Below, piece after piece: positions 34,354 to 46,159 of a DNA stretch of 64,000 nucleotides (position 1 is its first letter; each line of letters starts with the position of its first letter). A model generated the notes under the pieces. It was not told the origin of the DNA. It saw nothing but the letters and a program-made list of their open reading frames with translations, and ran no database searches. This DNA is from Harmonia axyridis (lineage: Eukaryota; Arthropoda; Insecta; Coleoptera; Coccinellidae). The position numbers and the translations under genes are program-made. The stretch lies in assembly GCF_914767665.1 (NCBI RefSeq), contig NC_059501.1:52700798-52764797 (forward strand), written 5' to 3'.

Positions 34354-35639
34354 TCAGGTGTGTGAATAAGTCTTTCCCGTTTTTTGTAAGAGATGGCGCC
34401 ACCAATACTGTGCGAGTATTTAATGGTTACATATGTCATAATCAAAGCTTATTCATCTGTCAACAATTCCACACTAACACATTAGTTGAAATTTTTTCGC
34501 ATCATAAATTTTTGAAATCGTGAAAATGTCGAAATTTGAGCCGAGTCGACGTCATTTGCGGGAAGTTTCACTTTATTGGTTCAATTTGAAGAAATCTGCT
34601 GCCGAGGCGCATCGGTTGCTTCAGGAAGCTTATGGAGAAGGTTGTGTCGATGATTCAAGTGCTCGCGGATGGTTTCGACGCTTCAAAAGTGGCGATTTCG
34701 ACGTGAAAGACAAGGAGCGTTCCGGGCGGCCGCAAATCTTTGAAGATCAAGAATTGGCGACTTTGCTTGATGAAGATTCGTGTCAAACGCAAGAAGAACT
34801 TGCTGAAGCATTGGGAGTTGACCGAACAACCATTTCCAAGCGTTTGAAAGCCATGGGAATGATCCAAAAGCAAGGAAATTGGGTGCCGTACGAACTGAAG
34901 CTGAGAGACGTCGAACGGCGTTTTTTCACTTGCGAACAGCTGCTTCAGCGACATAAAAGAAAGGGTTTTCTGCATCGTATCGTGACTGGCGATGAAAAGT
35001 GGATCCGTTACGATAATCAGAAGCGAAGAAAATCATGGGGACTACCCGGCCATGCATCATCATCGACGGCCAAGCCAAATATTCATGGCGCCAAGCTCAT
35101 GCTCTGTATATGGTGGGACCAGCTAGGTGTGGTTTACTATGAGCTTCTTAAACCGAATGAAAGGATCACAGGCGAGGTCTATCGACGACAATTGATGCGT
35201 TTGAGCCGCGCACTGCGAGATAAACGGCCACAATACTCCGACAGGCACGACAAAGTTATTTTGCAACATGACAATGCTCGCCCACATGTTGCACAGCCGG
35301 TGAAAACATACTTAGAAACGCTCAAATGGGAAGTCCTACCCCACCCGCCGTATAGTCCAGACATTGCTCCGTCTGATTACCATCTCTTCAGATCGATGAC
35401 GCATGGCCTGGCTGACCAGCACTTCCATTCCTACGAGGAAGTCAAAAAATGGGTGGATGACTGGATAGAGGCCAAACCGGTCGAATTTTTTCGCAACGGG
35501 ATTCGTATGTTGCCAGAAAGATGGAGAAAAGTTGTAGCTAGCGATGGCCAATACTTTCAATAATTCATTTGTAACCATTTTTTCACAATAAAGGCTCAAA
35601 ATTTGAAAAAAAACGGGAAAGACTTATTCACACACCTTA
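34354..35639 (+). mobile_element. Complete Mos1-type mariner element
   Basis: The element is 1,286 bp with a TA target duplication (34352-34353 and 35640-35641). The terminal inverted repeats share the 20-bp block AGGTGTGTGAATAAGTCTTT followed by CCCGTTTTTT on both ends. Only the second outermost base differs (TC versus TA) before that block. Length, target site and encoded protein all match an autonomous mauritiana-group mariner. Its transposase gene is oriented away from betaTub60D. Confidence 0.96.
34526..35563 (+). CDS. Mariner transposase (Mos1-like, intact)
   Basis: A 345-residue transposase with no stop or frameshift, the same length as Mos1. It cuts and pastes the element between its terminal repeats and TA sites. 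The N-terminal paired helix-turn-helix DNA-binding region is at about residues 1-115. The linker motif WVPYEL is at 119-124. The catalytic DDD triad is complete: D156 in TGDEKW, D249 in LQHDNARPH and D284 in YSPDIAPSDYHLF, giving the D34D spacing. Translation probably starts at ATG 34526 (MSKFEPSRRH); an upstream GTG in frame at 34520 is not expected to be used in a eukaryote. Its codon use is more GC-rich than the flanks, consistent with recent arrival. Whether it is active cannot be told from the sequence. Confidence 0.96.
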   Translation: MSKFEPSRRHLREVSLYWFNLKKSAAEAHRLLQEAYGEGCVDDSSARGWFRRFKSGDFDVKDKERSGRPQIFEDQELATLLDEDSCQTQEELAEALGVDRTTISKRLKAMGMIQKQGNWVPYELKLRDVERRFFTCEQLLQRHKRKGFLHRIVTGDEKWIRYDNQKRRKSWGLPGHASSSTAKPNIHGAKLMLCIWWDQLGVVYYELLKPNERITGEVYRRQLMRLSRALRDKRPQYSDRHDKVILQHDNARPHVAQPVKTYLETLKWEVLPHPPYSPDIAPSDYHLFRSMTHGLADQHFHSYEEVKKWVDDWIEAKPVEFFRNGIRMLPERWRKVVASDGQYFQ

Positions 35640-36000
35640 TAATTTGTTTTCTTTTTGAATTAGAGACTATGTTTTGGGTACGGTATTTCCAGATTTCCAG
35701 TATGAAGTGGAGAAATAATAGACATTCTTATATATTGATCGCTGGGGCCATAAGAATCCTATTATGCCTGAACCTCCATCTACATGTCTCTAGTGGTTTC
35801 ATCTTCAGCATTATCCTAATGATTCTTTTTTGCATAACCATGGCATCATATAGTTTTCTAAGGAAATATAAAATAAGATGGCGAATCGAAATTTGAATAC
35901 GAAAAATCCATAATATATAGTTTTTATAGTGGAAAAGTTTTAGTTATTTGAAAACCTATTGAGAAACATACCCTTGAAAAAGATTTGAATATCAATATGC

Positions 36001-36360
36001 TTCATCCAGTTTAATATTTCATCCAGTTTAATATTTCATCCAGATAAGCACCAAGGAAATTAATGTATGAGCAAAGTTCTATTGGAGTCCCCTCCAAAAT
36101 AATTTGGTCCGGTGTGATGAATCCGGAATGGATAGTTTTGAATTAAACTGAGTTTTTTTGTCATTCTGGACTAATGTCCATCAGCTTTGCACATGACCAT
36201 TTCAATATTAGAATCAGCTTCAGGGTATGTTTTGCCTTAAATGAAGATGTTCTTATCATCTGCATATCTCACTATTTCCACATTGTCTAAATCTTCTTTT
36301 ATTCATCATGAAAATCGTTAGAAAAAATAATAAAAAGTTTTGGGCCTAAAATATGTAAAT
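36001..36360 (-). pseudogene. Non-LTR retrotransposon reverse-transcriptase relic
   Basis: On the minus strand, motifs appear in RT order but in different frames: GPKLFIIFSNDFHDE (the 'LGPLLF..(I/V)ND(F/L)' block), VEIVRYADDKNIF (the YADD catalytic motif), and LCSYINFLGAYLDE then LNWMK (the 'FLG..LD..LNW' block). Stops and frameshifts separate them. The terminal LDE.LNWMK codons have been duplicated as a 17-bp tandem repeat, 2.5 copies at 36001-36043. It is a dead LINE fragment. Confidence 0.8.
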
Positions 36361-39086
36361 CATAATTTGTCAAAAGATAATACTATTCCAAGTCCGAAAA
36401 TAACTTGCTGTATTTTAGAAACATGGAAGTACCTGTGAAAATTATAATCCTACTTATTATCAATATATAAAAATTGTAATATTCATGTATCTCCCTGTAG
36501 GGAGATTATAATCTTAATGCAATTAATATGTTAGGAAAGATAATGCATCTAAATATTTAATTATTAGCTTTGTTGTGTATTTTTACAGATTAAATGTCAA
36601 ATTTTGGAATTATACCCATACTTACACGGGAATAAGGATAGTATATATATATAATGCTGAAGGCTTTCACGGCCGGATTGTGCAACTGCATCGGAAAATT
36701 TAGGGCTCAGTAGCCGCGATATTGCCGTTTTTCATCTGTCATTTTTCTTACTACTTCTGTAAGCATCTTCAAAGGTTTCTAGATGTTGGATTTCAATCTA
36801 TCAATGTATGTAATTTTCGAATTTAGGGCCGGGAAAATGGTCTAAAATACGAAAAACAACACTACCGTCGCTTTCGAATTATTTGGAATCAGATGTTTAC
36901 ACATTCAACATTATTATTATGGAAAATTCCTACGAAATGGTTTCAGCGGAACACATGTTTTTAATACCAATTAGTTTTCGAAGAAAAACTGAAACTGTTC
37001 ATGCCCTACCGACCTTTGTATCTTGTTGTGTGATAGGTAACTTGTTTTAGATCTCTTCAATACATTATATAGAAATTTGGTTTATTTTGTTTACCATATA
37101 CCTATCATGTGTGTTTCGATATTTTGACTTTTTTATATATATTTTATTTGTTCTGTTTTTCTGCTAGGCAATACTTGGTAAAAACATTTCAATATTCTTC
37201 ATTCACTAGAATTTGATTTTTTGTACGCACAATTGCATCTTGGAAAATTCTTCATCGGAAGAAGAAATTTCTGAATTATCATCGGAGCAGGTGCTATTTT
37301 TATTGATGCTTTTTTTTCAGCAAGGGAGCCGAAAAATTTTTGGCTTCAGGTGCAAGAATAACTCGCGTCGGCCCTGTTAATGCCTCAGTTGAGTTCATTA
37401 CTCGTAATGGGCATAAAATATAATAAATAGTGTAAACGGAAATTTTGTTTTTCTGTTCATTTCAAAACCTCAGATTCGATAATGATGAAAGTTTGCATTT
37501 GGATGTTAAAATAAGATCTAAATTTCAACAATTTTAAATTTATTCGACTACTTATGTCATTGAGCGAACATTTAATATTGTTTTAAATTGTGAAATCCTT
37601 TGGAATGTGAGTCTTCTTCAGAACGACATTCATCTAGATATATCATATTTATGTGAATTCATTATTGATTTAATTCAGAGAGTATAGAATAAATTGTTTT
37701 AAATAAAACTGTGTGAGCCCTAGCTTTCCGTACATACCATTCTATAATTTCGTCACAATTCGCGCCGTGAATGGTCTCAAACGATAATATTCGATACACT
37801 GTTGATGAAAACGGTCTATCACTACTCACCTCCAATGACAGCACATTTTTTCACCAGTCGGATATTTTTATCTGTTTATGGTCGCTCTTCTTTATTCTTT
37901 ATTGTTCTATTATTGGGTCATAAAATTTTGAATTACTCCAACTTTCAACCTACTTCAACAAATAAATAGGTGGTGCTAAATTTTTTATTCGAACAAATTC
38001 ATCGATTTCAAGCATTCAAAGCCTGACATTTGATTGATCCATGGAATATAACTATCAAAATCGCAAAACCTTCCACAAGTGACGCAAATCATGAAAGAGT
38101 AAACGTAAATTGAAGAATCCTTCCGATTCTTGAGTTACAATGCTACTTACTCATTCGACTATGAAAAAATTTCAATCCGCTGTATCAAATTTCGTCTCAC
38201 ACGGTTTATGAGAATTCATTCTTCAAAGTGTTTCATTGAATCCATTCACAAATTTAATTCCTTACTTCAATGAAAATTAAAGACAAAATTTTTTTTGATC
38301 TTTTATTTTCAATAACAAACCTTCGGAATCGTTTGAGGGAACAAAATTCAAACCCCATGAAATTTCCAAAAATTGAATTTTAAAATATGAATTTCACAAT
38401 ATGGTTCACTGTTTCTGCTCACTATATTGAAGTAAAATATTTCAACAAGTATGGAAAAATCATAAGATCAATACCTATTCAGACAAGAAAACAAAAAAAT
38501 ACAAAATTTACCTATATCTAGCATCAAACATTATTTCAATAATTCATTCCTCCAAAACTAAGGGCTCAAACTTGGTAGTCATAGCTAATTAGGGTTCAGT
38601 AGGTATCGTCGGATTTGATTATGATGATTCTCCCAGTTTCCGATAAATTATTATTTTTCAATTTTAATCTTGATCTTGCTTCCATAATTGACGGATTGTT
38701 TCTCTCTAATTCTAGGAAATTAGACGACACATGGTCATAAAATTGAAAACGTATTTTGCCACTATGGTACCTAACTCAAAGTTTTTTTCGCATAATATCA
38801 ACTGTTATAATTCCGGAATTATAAGTTTTTCAAAATTTTATTCGGATTTTTCAATGATTCACTCGAATACAATACAACCATACATATTTTTCAAAATGTA
38901 TCGATATTTATTATACAGGGTGATTCAAAATTCAGTATCAAAATTTCAGCTTTCAGACTTTTTTCCATAAACATGTGTTTGCAAACATTTCATTCTGAAC
39001 TACAGACCGTTAATGTTTCAAGATTTCTCTAGTTTTTTCCCAGCTCTTTCAGTTATTGAAATAGTGAGATCGAATTTAAATCAATA
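36361..39086. other. Intergenic, no gene recognised
   Basis: AT-rich spacer. A single TACAGGGTGATTCAAAATTC end at 38915 suggests a lone terminal repeat. CTGAAGGCTTTCACGGCC near 36657 looks like transposon-derived sequence but was not assigned. Confidence 0.35.
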
Positions 39087-39433
39087 TACAGGGTGAGTCT
39101 TTGACTTGTACTTTTATTTCAACCGAAGATTCCTGAGGTCAAAAGAAACACTTTTTTCTTTTGCTATTTTTCCGATTCGATTTTTTTCTCACATTATATC
39201 TATAGCAGGCATTCTGGAGACATTGATGAAATTTTATGTTCGGAAAAAACTATATTCAGAATATTTCCTTCTATTCCATTTCATTCGCGAGATTACATTT
39301 TTCATCGATTTTCAACAGCCTGTATCTTTTCAACCGAACCGAATCGGAAAAAATGGTAAAGGAAAAAAGTGTATCCTTCGACCTAAGGAATTTTCGATGG
39401 AAAAAAAAAATAGCACAAGTCAGACTCAACCTA
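39087..39433. mobile_element. MITE family A, copy 2 (inverted)
   Basis: The left end is TACAGGGTGAGTCTTTGACT and the right end its inverse (GTCAGACTCAACCTATA), flanked by TA. The interior (AGCAGGCATTCTGGAGACAT) is the reverse complement of the interior of 32214-32601, so the two copies sit in opposite orientation. Confidence 0.8.
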
Positions 39434-41369
39434 TATATAAGTCAAAGTGTGTCAATTTGAAAATGTACCACCCCTAATATCTCGGCCCTCATAAAAAAAT
39501 GCGATAAGAGGCAAAGTTTGGTTCACCACGGTGGTTCCAATAAGTTTGTATCAACCCCGTTTGCGTGATGACATCAACCCCTAAAATCTTAAATGGTGAC
39601 ACTTCTTTTTTAAGGTGATTCAATTGCCTTTTCAACAATGCATTACACTTGACCTTTTTGTTAGTACTTCCAAAAAAATATATAATAGATACGATAACGA
39701 TGAAGAGCTGTTATGAAACATGAGAATAATGAAAAATTTTTCACTTATTTTCAAAATGATTTTCATTAGTTTATAAACAAAAATATAACCTATTTTCCAA
39801 TTCGGCCATTACTTTTTGGAAAAATTCAACTTCGAATGGTGTGTCATTGCTTCATAAATTTAGACCTCTTAATAAGGTGTCACTCATATTGTTATACCCA
39901 TTCCCATTTAAGATTGAAGGTGTTGCTGTCATCATGATCACAAGGTTGATAAAAGTGCCCTGTCAACTTACGAAACAAAATATATCTCTTTTACTCTTTT
40001 TGCAATTTTTCTGATTTTGCATGGTGACCAACATATTGAAGGTGGTACATTTTCAAATTCACATACTGTATATGTCGTATAGATGGACTAGAATCCAGGC
40101 ACAAATAAAGGAAAAGAAGAACACTTTATAGGTAACTTGTATACGAATTTTTCATATCACCTTAAAAATTTTATGAGATAATAGGAAATGATTGAGTAAA
40201 ACCTGTTGCAGTGTTTTTCGTTGAATGATGTAGGTACCTAATGTGTTCAAGTATTCATTGTATTCAAAACAATCGTTAATGAATCAAAATAATATTATAT
40301 TGCCGACGCGTATTTCAAACTATTGTTTCAATAATATCAACCATCTTTCTAGCTATATCTATTCTGGCCAACAGAAGAACTCACTTAGTCGGCTGACTCA
40401 ATAAAAATGCCATCACATCAGCATTCAGTTTTATAATTAGTTTCTTGCGGTTGCTATCATGCTGAAAGCCAAACCGGGAATTCATAGAACTCTCTTGGAT
40501 CAAGAAATAAACACAGCCACTTGAATGTGAGCACTCATTGATTTGTCCAGAATCCTTGAATACCTACTATTATGGCCAGTTGCACCTTTCAAAAAATAAA
40601 CATTGATCAACTAATCAATGTTTAGTCTTAACCTATGTCTATAATTTTTACTGACTGCACAGTTTGCGAATAATAGGCGTTCAATCAAATGAGAGATATA
40701 TTTGGCAGAATTGCAAAATTTCGACGGTATAATCATAGAGAAAACTTCTAGTATAAGGTTTTGCGCTTTTGCGCAGTGGCGGTTCCATGGATATAAAAAT
40801 TTTAATATGACCGAAGTGAAATATGAATATTTTTCCAGTAGACATACGAAATAATAATTTTGGTGTGTCACCAAAATGATATAAAAATATATTTCCAGTC
40901 AACAATATCTGCTGACATTGAAATCATATCAAAAATAAATTAAACAAACAATATTATGCCCATTTTAAATCCAACTGAAATACATTTCCATTTCCAAATG
41001 TATTTATACCTTCAAGGTAAAATTAACATATCACAAAAACAAAATGAGTCAACATAAAACATAACTAAACTAGTTAAAACAAGTGAAGAAAATTCTTCCT
41101 ATTACAGTCAGGTCAGGAAACGTTGTAGTGATCAGTCGTTGGAGGCAATGCGTTTTCCTCACATTTTTGATTACTGAATGGTATTGCTTCATATTTGTTG
41201 AGGATGCAGCTATACTAAAAACATCAGTTCGGTCCGTAATCCTTGATCTGCTACATCCTCCATATATTCCTTCAATAATATTGAATACTAACAGAATTAT
41301 TGTTTCCACTTTAGCGTGTCGTACACCAGGGATCATTTTTCCGTTTCCTAAAGGGCTAGCGCAGCTAGG
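39434..41369. other. Intergenic, no gene recognised
   Basis: AT-rich. Possible transposon-derived patches are not classifiable by eye. Confidence 0.3.
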
Positions 41370-41563
41370 CAGTGGCGTACCCAGGGGGGGGATAAGGGGG
41401 ATATATCCCCCCAGAAGGAATATCCATTATATGTAACAACCTTTTATATCACAATCTTATTATGAGTAAGCAAAATTCTTTGGAAAACTTCTTCAAAAGA
41501 AGGAAAATTTGAAAATTTGTTTTCTTTATCCCCCCCCAAGACTTATGTCTCGGTACGCCACTG
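41370..41563. mobile_element. hAT-type MITE with 8-bp target duplication
   Basis: The element is 194 bp with ends CAGTGGCGTACC and GGTACGCCACTG. The octamer CAGCTAGG is duplicated exactly at 41362-41369 and 41564-41571. An 8-bp duplication with CAGTGGCG ends is typical of hAT elements. There is no coding capacity. The G- and C-runs just inside the ends can pair. Confidence 0.9.
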
Positions 41564-41749
41564 CAGCTAGGTGCTCTCATCCTTTAGGAAGCGGATATTC
41601 GCGAAACAACTCCCTATGTGGTTTACGCACCTCACACATTTGTTAACCATGCTTTCTGAGTAATGCAAAAAAATTTGTGCATATACACCTATACTATTAT
41701 TCTTATGTTTCAAATGATCATTTTTAATTTTTTCTTGAAATCAGGCATC

Positions 41750-42260
41750 TCCAATAACTTGACGTTTGTTGGTTTTCAGATCATCAACATTCTGAGGATT
41801 GTCGGCCCGATCCTTCGCATAACCTCACAAAATAAAATCCTAGGACTATAAATCACAAGACCTTGTTAGCGAATTCATATCGCCGAAACTAGAAATTACA
41901 AGTCCTAGGAATTGTTCTTGTAATAATGCCTAAATGGGTCGAGTTGTGTGGCTTGTTGCAATATCTTGGTGGAAACATCTCTTCCAACTCCACATAATTA
42001 ATTTCAGGCCAAGAAAAATCGGTAATCATTTGGCTATAGCGGCGAGATTTGACAGTTTGAGTGACACCTTCATTTTTAAAGAAGTACCGGCCAATCACTC
42101 AATCAGAACAAATTGCACAACATACAGTGATTTTTTGTGTAAGTAATGGTCTCTCAGCAGTTACACGAAAATTTTTACTGCCCAATACGGCCATCGATAC
42201 GAAAAATCGATTACCCAATCGACATATGTTCTACGAATTCCAAGGTTAGCTGACTTTAGT
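41750..42260 (-). pseudogene. Tc1/mariner transposase relic
   Basis: The minus strand gives GRYFFKNEGVTQTVKSRRYS and QMITDFSWPEINYVELEEMF, the stretch between the first and second catalytic residues. After it come degraded pieces matching the second (PPRYCNKPHN in place of FQQDGATCHT-type sequence) and third catalytic regions. Stops occur throughout. It belongs to the same family as the relic at 1500-2560. Confidence 0.75.
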
Positions 42261-42524
42261 TAACTGAACCTTATAAGAATGGAGGTGCAGATGCAGATGC
42301 AAAATACGCCATAGCGTGCTGTAACAGAGGACCAAATTTTGTGCGCGCCGAGAAATGGATACATTTTTTGACATATGACATTAAAACAGGCCTGTGAAAT
42401 CCGGACCACGACATGGATAACACGGTACAATTTCAGGGCGATGAAATTTGTTATTGTTTCTTCATGTGCAGTGGTGGAATTGCGAATTAATTCTTCTCGT
42501 GGATATTATAATGTTGATGGAATA

Positions 42525-43719
42525 TTCAGGGTGCGGCACAGAGGGCTATTTGAATAAAATTGTGAAAGTTAGAGAAAAACGGTTTTATTCATTATAAGCA
42601 GTAGGGAATAAAGTTTTTTCGTCAAGTTTTGAAAACTATATCACTAAGATGGCAGCCGTCAGCAGCGACACAGTGATGTAGTCAATTCTGGAAGTTTTCG
42701 ACCGCTTTTCGGCATATCTTGAGCGATATGTCCCGGATTTTTCGAAGACTTTATCTTTAGGTATCCCCAAAGGGAGAAGTCGCAGATGCTCAAATCTCAG
42801 TGAGACCAGTCTCCCTGGGAACATCTGTCTCAAAACAGCTAATGTAGTTCGAGCTGTGTGGTCTGTAGCGCCATCCTGCTGGAACTAAATGTCACCCAGA
42901 TCGTGTTCTTCAGTAATTTCTTCCAATTCAAACTGTAGGAAGGTTTCCAACATTGACACATAACACTGGGGAGTTACTTTAACGGTGACATTTTCCTCAT
43001 CGAAAAAGTAAGGGCCTATCACTGAGACACAGCAGACCAAACTGTGACTTCAGTTGAATGGAGTGGTTTTATGGAGTTGAAAAGGATAACATGCAGCCCA
43101 GTACCGGAAATTTTGCTTATTCAGTGTTCTAGAAAGGTGAAAAGTTGCTCTTGGAGAGATGTGCTGAATCATTTCCTCACAACGATATTTGCGGTAAGCG
43201 TAATCACCAGCACTCAACTCTTGAACAAACATGATTGTATACGAGTGGAATGATAGATCCTCATGCAGAATCCTCCTCAAAGGTCGGTCTGGCATTCCCA
43301 AAGCTACCGCATGCCTCCGTGCAGAGAGTCTTGGTGAATGCTCGACTGCTACTCGAACAGCCTGCACATTTTGTGGTGTTCTTACTGTTCTCGGTCCTCC
43401 ATGTCCTCAACCTCGTCTAGTACTTCCTGTTTCCTCAAGTTGACGTGCCCAAGTTTTTATTTTGTTTTCAGAAGGGACTGAAACGTTGACAGGAATGCCG
43501 AAATGGCTCCGAAATGCCCTCTCGGTCGCGATCACAGAACGGTTATTCTTGTAAAACGGCGAACGGCAAAGCCTCGATGCACTCCGGTCCAAATAATGGT
43601 ACTGACTGAAAACTACTGACTCTAAGGAACACAAAGACCCCTTCCACACAGACCTGCTTCCACCACATCCCAAGCAATAACCTATCAAAACTCGTCAATC
43701 GGCTCTGCTGCACCCTGTA
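42525..43719 (-). pseudogene. Full-length but inactivated Tc1/mariner-like element
   Basis: The ends are TTCAGGGTGCGGCACAGAG (left) and the inverse of TACAGGGTGCAGCAGAGCC (right), about 1.2 kb apart. On the minus strand the coding order is preserved. First comes a DUF4817-like N-terminus (NNRSVIATERAFRSHFGIP, about 43560). Next is a helix-turn-helix stretch with VRVAVEHSPRLSARRHAVAL, followed by HEDLSFHSYTIMFVQELSAG and LNKQNFRYWA. The C-terminus is FPGRLVSL, then HHCVAADGCHLSDIVFKT near 42640. Many stops and shifts make it non-functional. Confidence 0.85.
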
Positions 43720-43790
43720 AAACAACATTTCAAAACTCTGTGTCATAAAAAAATCGATTCTATGTTTGTAAACATGAGGAAAGCACTAAC

Positions 43791-43920
43791 AGGCAGTCAG
43801 AAGCGCTCGTAGTTTATGCGTCAATTACGCCTTTGGAGACCATATTTACTTATATGTAGGTCTTAAAGGATGCAACTGGCGCATGAATGAACGAACACTT
43901 AAAAGCCTCTGACTTTACGT
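43791..43920. repeat. GAGCGCTC-family copy with both arms
   Basis: The best two-armed copy. The left arm runs TCAGAAGCGCTCGTAGTTTA then TGCGTCAATTACGCCTTTGG and AGACC. The right arm is the inverse, GGTCTTAAAGGATGCAACTG through GCGCATGAATGAACGAACAC to AGCCTCTGA. The loop is short (about 10 bases). Confidence 0.65.
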
Positions 43921-44211
43921 CTGTGCTCGTCTCATTTTCACAAACATAGAATCGAGTGTCGACCACGTCTGACTTGCTATTTGTTCTAGAGACATAAGTT
44001 TCAGAATCAGATTGTATACCTACCTGTTGTTGAACCCTCAATAAGATCTCTGGAAACTGAAATTGTGAGAAATTCTAAAAGAAAAATAGTAAGAATTCAA
44101 TAAAATAGGATCATTTCGAGAAATCTATATCCAATTATTTGTTTGAATTTTACTTTGAATTTATTTGGACGATTGGTCTATGATAATGATCTACCATCAG
44201 ATAATACATTG

Positions 44212-44302
44212 GTTATTGAATATCCGCATTTTGTTTCGGAGTTTACAGAAAACTTTGTGCACGGAGTATAAACTCCGAAACAAAATGCGGATATTCAATA
44301 AC
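44212..44302. repeat. Perfect 34-bp inverted repeat
   Basis: The arms at 44212-44245 and 44269-44302 are exact inverses (GTTATTGAATATCCGCATTT onward), separated by 23 bases. Exact identity suggests a recent origin or hairpin-driven correction. Confidence 0.8.
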
Positions 44303-44303
44303 T

Positions 44304-44526
44304 GAAGAACTGTTGCAAGGGCAATTTTCTGACAGTCTGATAGATTGACACACATTTACATCCCTAAAGTTATTATGATAACTTTCGGGATGAAAACATT
44401 TTTGGTCTCAGATTTCAAATTTTCTTCTTGCAGAATACAATTCAGGCCATCTGAACAACCTCTTTGCGTGTCTGTGTGTCAATCTATCGTGGTCTGTGTG
44501 TCCGCAAGCCCTTGCAACAGTTCTTC
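44304..44526. mobile_element. Small MITE with GAAGAACTGTTGCAAGGG ends
   Basis: The 18-bp ends (44304-44321, 44509-44526) are exact inverses. A second inner pair, GATAGATTGACACAC (44339-44353, 44474-44488), is also exact. It is 223 bp and non-coding, and adjoins the 34-bp inverted repeat. Confidence 0.7.
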
Positions 44527-46159
44527 ATGAAACGTATTTTAGAGCTAAGAAGAGATTTTGAACCAAATTCCATGTAGCTTTAATAGTTTCTTATAAAAAT
44601 GATGGATGGAGAGCATACGAAGTTTTGTATGAAATTTAGGGTTTTATATTTCAAAAAGTAAAATTGGAAAATTTCAGAGACGATAAAAACAATTAACTCA
44701 ACAATTCTGAGGATTTTAATTGAAAATTATATACCAAAATCAATATTAAAAAATATTCGACAGTTTCTTTGGTAATTGCCCATTGTATCATCGAATCAGT
44801 ATACAAAATACCCGGTCATGAGTGAGTGAATGTAGTAATACTGATTTCCAGAAATAATCTTCCTCTAATGATGATATAAAGAAGAAATAACGGTATGCCC
44901 AAACAACAACCCATTCGACTAGAATAATTATTAGTTGAGAACTGATAAATAATATATAAATTGAATTTGAATTCAAAATCAGATAAAGAAGCTGTGGATT
45001 CATAATGAAAATCATCATTTTCCTCGAATAAGATTTGAGGAGCCCAAAATATTGTAAAATTAAACGTGGAATTGCCGAAATCCGAATCAGGAACGACGAT
45101 TTTCAGGCGCGTCATAATGGTAGAAGCTTCGATAACAACAAAAGAAATTTAATAAATAATTAGAATAATATCCATTTTAATTACGTATTATTGGGTGAGT
45201 AACGCAAAGTGTATTTTTCAATATCTTAGAAATCACTATGAGTGTATCTTCCTTACTGATTACAGGGACTTCTAACTCTAACAATAATTCACAATCATTG
45301 ATACAGATGTCATCAAGTTGAATGTTTTTCAAATCAAATCAAATCAAATTTATTTCAGAAATAGTAACAAAGTCAAAGGTAACAATTAATAGTCAAAAAA
45401 ATATATATACCAAAACATTTGAAACAGAAAACAGTATCAAAAATGAATGAAATGTTCATAATTACTATAATTAGTACAAAGAAATACTTTTTTTTATTTT
45501 CCGATAGCTAGTTTTGAAAAAGATAAATATGCAGATATTTTTTGTTGTGTATTGGGGAAGCTTCAAAACCACGAAGGAAGTTCGCAGGTTGTTTGCCTCA
45601 TAGGAGCGTGTTTGGTACAACCATTGTGTAAGGATTCTTTATCTACTCCTATTGAATTATAAACTCATTATTCAACTGCTTTTGAGCAATTAATAGTATC
45701 TATTAACAAACAGCGTGATTTATAATAACTCACTACTTATAACTCACTATTATAAATTGGAAAATATGGATCTGTGCTTCTATACTTCTCTGCTTCTGTT
45801 CGATTGGCCGAAAGGGAACATTCCATTATTGTTATAGAGGGGAGGAATGTCCGAGGGAATGTCACTTTTGACGTTTTCAAATTAAGTTGATATCTAATTA
45901 TTGTGAATGTTTTGCTGAAAACGATTAATTCAGATAGTGAAGATGAAATATTATAAAGGTATACATTTCCAAAAGACAAACAGCTAATGTTACCATACAG
46001 AATTAATTGCCCGAAAAAATATAAAGGAGTTTGAAAAAATTTTCAAGATTGGTGTAGCAGTAAGATCGTAATCGTTTACAGGGAATATTTTTTGGTATAT
46101 TTTAATGCATTTTTATAGGCAATTATTAAGGTTTCTATGTCTGTACTATGTACTGGATT
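44527..46159. other. Intergenic, no gene recognised
   Basis: AT-rich sequence. AAATC is repeated four times at about 45337-45356 and resembles the tail of a retroelement. Hydrophobic open frames on the minus strand at about 44790-45115 could not be linked to splice sites and were not called. Confidence 0.3.

Noticed and set aside
44009..45115. Possible small exon FPEILLRVQQQ (TTTCAG...GTAGGT) and hydrophobic minus-strand frames
   Set aside because: One short candidate exon with good splice sites is not enough; no partner exon with matching phase and no recognisable protein was found.
45337..45356. AAATC tandem resembling a retroelement tail
   Set aside because: Four short units alone do not establish a retrotransposon end, and no coding relic was found next to it.
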